A DNA stretch of 6,339 bases, taken from contig JAISLG010000127.1 in NCBI GenBank assembly GCA_031260615.1, positions 1-6,339 of the forward strand. Reading direction: 5' to 3'. The notes under the pieces are model-generated. The model saw only the letters and a list, made by a program, of their open reading frames with translations, searched no databases and was not told the origin of the DNA. The DNA comes from Oscillospiraceae bacterium. GTDB lineage: Bacteria; Bacillota; Clostridia; Oscillospirales; Ruminococcaceae. The position numbers were made by a program, and so were the translations under genes. Position 1 is the stretch's first letter, and each line of letters begins with the position of its first letter. This document shows, in pieces, positions 5,574 through 6,339 of the stretch.

Positions 5574-5602
5574 ATTATAATAGTACAAGTTTTGTTTTTC
5601 AA
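5574..5602 (-). promoter_or_regulatory. Sigma-A-type promoter of whiA
   Basis: On the minus strand a -35 TTGAAA (5602-5597) and a perfect -10 TATAAT (5579-5574) are 17 bases apart. Six bases separate the -10 from ATG 5567, so the predicted transcription start is the A of that ATG, giving a leaderless whiA mRNA. There is no Shine-Dalgarno before the ATG, which fits. Confidence 0.75.
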
Positions 5603-5640
5603 TTATAACTTTTCAATTCATTTGCCCCACGATACCCATT

Positions 5641-5686
5641 TTTGGACAAACCTAAACTGTTGTTGGGGTATTGAAATTTGTCTAAA
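5641..5686. promoter_or_regulatory. Imperfect inverted repeat, candidate operator
   Basis: TTTGGACAAA (5641-5650) and TTTGTCTAAA (5677-5686) match as an inverted repeat at 9 of 10 positions, 26 bases apart. The right arm lies in the spacer of the flhA promoter and the left arm lies between the two divergent promoters. The placement would suit a repressor or activator; no known binding-site family is recognised. Confidence 0.35.
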
Positions 5687-5698
5687 TTGCTATATAAT
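5671..5698 (+). promoter_or_regulatory. Sigma-A-type promoter of flhA
   Basis: A -35 TTGAAA (5671-5676) and a perfect -10 TATAAT (5693-5698) are 16 bases apart. Transcription would start near 5705, leaving a leader of about 60 bases before flhA. It diverges from the whiA promoter. It does not look like a sigma-D (flagellar) promoter. Confidence 0.65.
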
Positions 5699-5725
5699 TA
5701 GTGTTGGATTGTTATTTTGTGTGAA

Positions 5726-5748
5726 TGGTGCTTAAATATTAAGTGCCG
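5726..5748 (+). promoter_or_regulatory. Small hairpin in the flhA leader
   Basis: In RNA, GGUGCUUAA (5727-5735) can pair with UUAAGUGCC (5739-5747), with two G-U wobbles and a 3-base loop; 5726-5748 may add another wobble. It ends 7 bases before the flhA Shine-Dalgarno. No T-run follows, so it is not a terminator. It might affect translation or mRNA stability. Confidence 0.35.
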
Positions 5749-5754
5749 TGCAAT

Positions 5755-5759
5755 GGGAG
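5755..5759 (+). promoter_or_regulatory. Shine-Dalgarno that fixes the flhA start
   Basis: GGGAG ends 5 bases before TTG 5765, the first codon after an in-frame TAG at 5762. A second in-frame TTG at 5780 has no comparable site. Confidence 0.65.
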
Positions 5760-5764
5760 TGTAG

Positions 5765-6339
5765 TTGCTTAGTCGTATTTTGCGTAACGTATTCCCCGTG
5801 TTTGTCGTTGCGATTATAATCGCCTTGATACTGCCCCTTAACAGGTTCGCGGACGGGGTTATACTCGACTTCCTTTTGATACTCAGTATTGCGGTGTCCC
5901 TCGTGGTTCTCCTCATTACAATGTATATGAAAGAAAGTTTGGACTTCTCGATTTTCCCGACGGTTACGCTTGTCTTGACGATGTTTCGATTAGTGCTTAA
6001 CGTGTCGACCACGCGCGGTATTCTCGAAAGTGGTTCGGCAGGTAAGGTTATCAAAACATTCGGCGAATTCGTTATGGGCGGTAACGCCATTGTCGGATTT
6101 ATTATGTTTATCATAATCGTGTTGGTAAACTTCCTCGTTATCACCAAAGGTTCGGAACGTGTTTCCGAAGTCGCCGCGCGGTTTACTCTCGATGCTATGC
6201 CGGGTAAACAAATGGCTATTGACGCCGACCTCGCCGCAGGTGCAATTACCGATGTCGAGGCGAAAGAACGCCGTTCCAAAATACAACGCGAAAGTGACTT
6301 CTTCGGAAGTATGGACGGTGCTACCAAGTTCGTCAAGGG
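5765..6339 (+). CDS. flhA: Flagellar biosynthesis protein FlhA, N-terminal part
   Basis: The first 191 residues of FlhA, an inner-membrane component of the flagellar type III export gate (full length about 680-700); the gene runs off the right edge. Seen: hydrophobic helices at about 10-26, 33-53, 63-80 and 109-127; the conserved [26 protein letters not shown] segment (residues 59-84); and the FHIPEP-family signature from RVSEVAARF through [15 protein letters not shown] (132-155), followed by the [19 protein letters not shown] region (168-186). Start is TTG 5765, fixed by GGGAG upstream and a stop codon immediately before. The family also includes type III secretion proteins of the LcrD/InvA group; in a Gram-positive-type genome the flagellar role is far more likely. 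The usual partner flhB would normally lie just upstream but is replaced here by a divergent whiA, so flhA opens its own transcript. Confidence 0.95.
   Translation, partial: MLSRILRNVFPVFVVAIIIALILPLNRFADGVILDFLLILSIAVSLVVLLITMYMKESLDFSIFPTVTLVLTMFRLVLNVSTTRGILESGSAGKVIKTFGEFVMGGNAIVGFIMFIIIVLVNFLVITKGSERVSEVAARFTLDAMPGKQMAIDADLAAGAITDVEAKERRSKIQRESDFFGSMDGATKFVK

Larger units (their letters stand above)
5568..5764. other. Divergent whiA/flhA intergenic region
   Basis: This AT-rich spacer of 197 bases holds one promoter facing each way, an imperfect inverted repeat between them and the flhA leader hairpin. No open frame of credible length is present. Confidence 0.7.

Noticed and set aside
5698..6336. 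212-residue open frame on the minus strand
   Set aside because: It is fully antisense to flhA, whose identity is certain.

Overview
The window looks like chromosomal DNA from a motile, Gram-positive-type bacterium, most likely an uncultured member of the Bacillota (Clostridia-like). Support: a DNA polymerase sliding clamp gene followed directly by the S4-domain gene rlbA/yaaA (the dnaN-yaaA pair typical of Bacillota), a RicT/YaaT-type PSP1 protein with its cysteine clusters, a WhiA homologue and the flagellar export gene flhA. Taxonomy is inferred from gene content only.

Layout. 2-1805 (+): an operon-like run of the dnaN 3' end, a small S4 RNA-binding gene and a RicT/YaaT-like gene, closed by a clear intrinsic terminator at 1821-1860. 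1863-2974 (+): a new promoter that practically abuts the start codon of a glycosyltransferase 2 fused to a GtrA membrane domain. 3046-3375 (-): a small two-to-three-helix membrane protein of unknown function. 3416-3459: two abutting palindromes, the second a terminator for the gene to its right on the minus strand. 3511-4779 (-): a PP-loop ATPase-fold protein that I read as MurL, the UDP-MurNAc-L-Ala-L-Glu epimerase. 4824-4928: four 13-bp tandem repeats running into a perfect hairpin and a wider inverted repeat. 4950-5567 (-): a shortened WhiA. 5568-5764: a divergent promoter region. 5765-6339 (+): the start of flhA, cut by the window end.

How the genes fit together. The left block is replication and RNA metabolism. 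The centre holds envelope functions: the GT2-GtrA protein probably handles a lipid-linked sugar, and MurL would supply the D-glutamate of the peptidoglycan stem peptide by epimerising L-Glu after its addition. WhiA lies upstream of murL on the same strand; in other Gram-positives WhiA is tied to cell division and usually sits by yvcK/rapZ, so a WhiA-cell-wall link here is suggestive only. flhA starts a probable flagellar block to the right.

Main oddities: no canonical start codon for the complete RicT-like domain (an ACG with a well-placed Shine-Dalgarno is the best candidate); promoters placed so that whiA and the glycosyltransferase would make leaderless mRNAs; a WhiA of about 205 residues that appears to lack the first half of the LAGLIDADG-like domain; MurL in a Bacillota-like setting; and the repeat-hairpin element between whiA and murL. 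I see no mobile element, CRISPR array, tRNA or rRNA.
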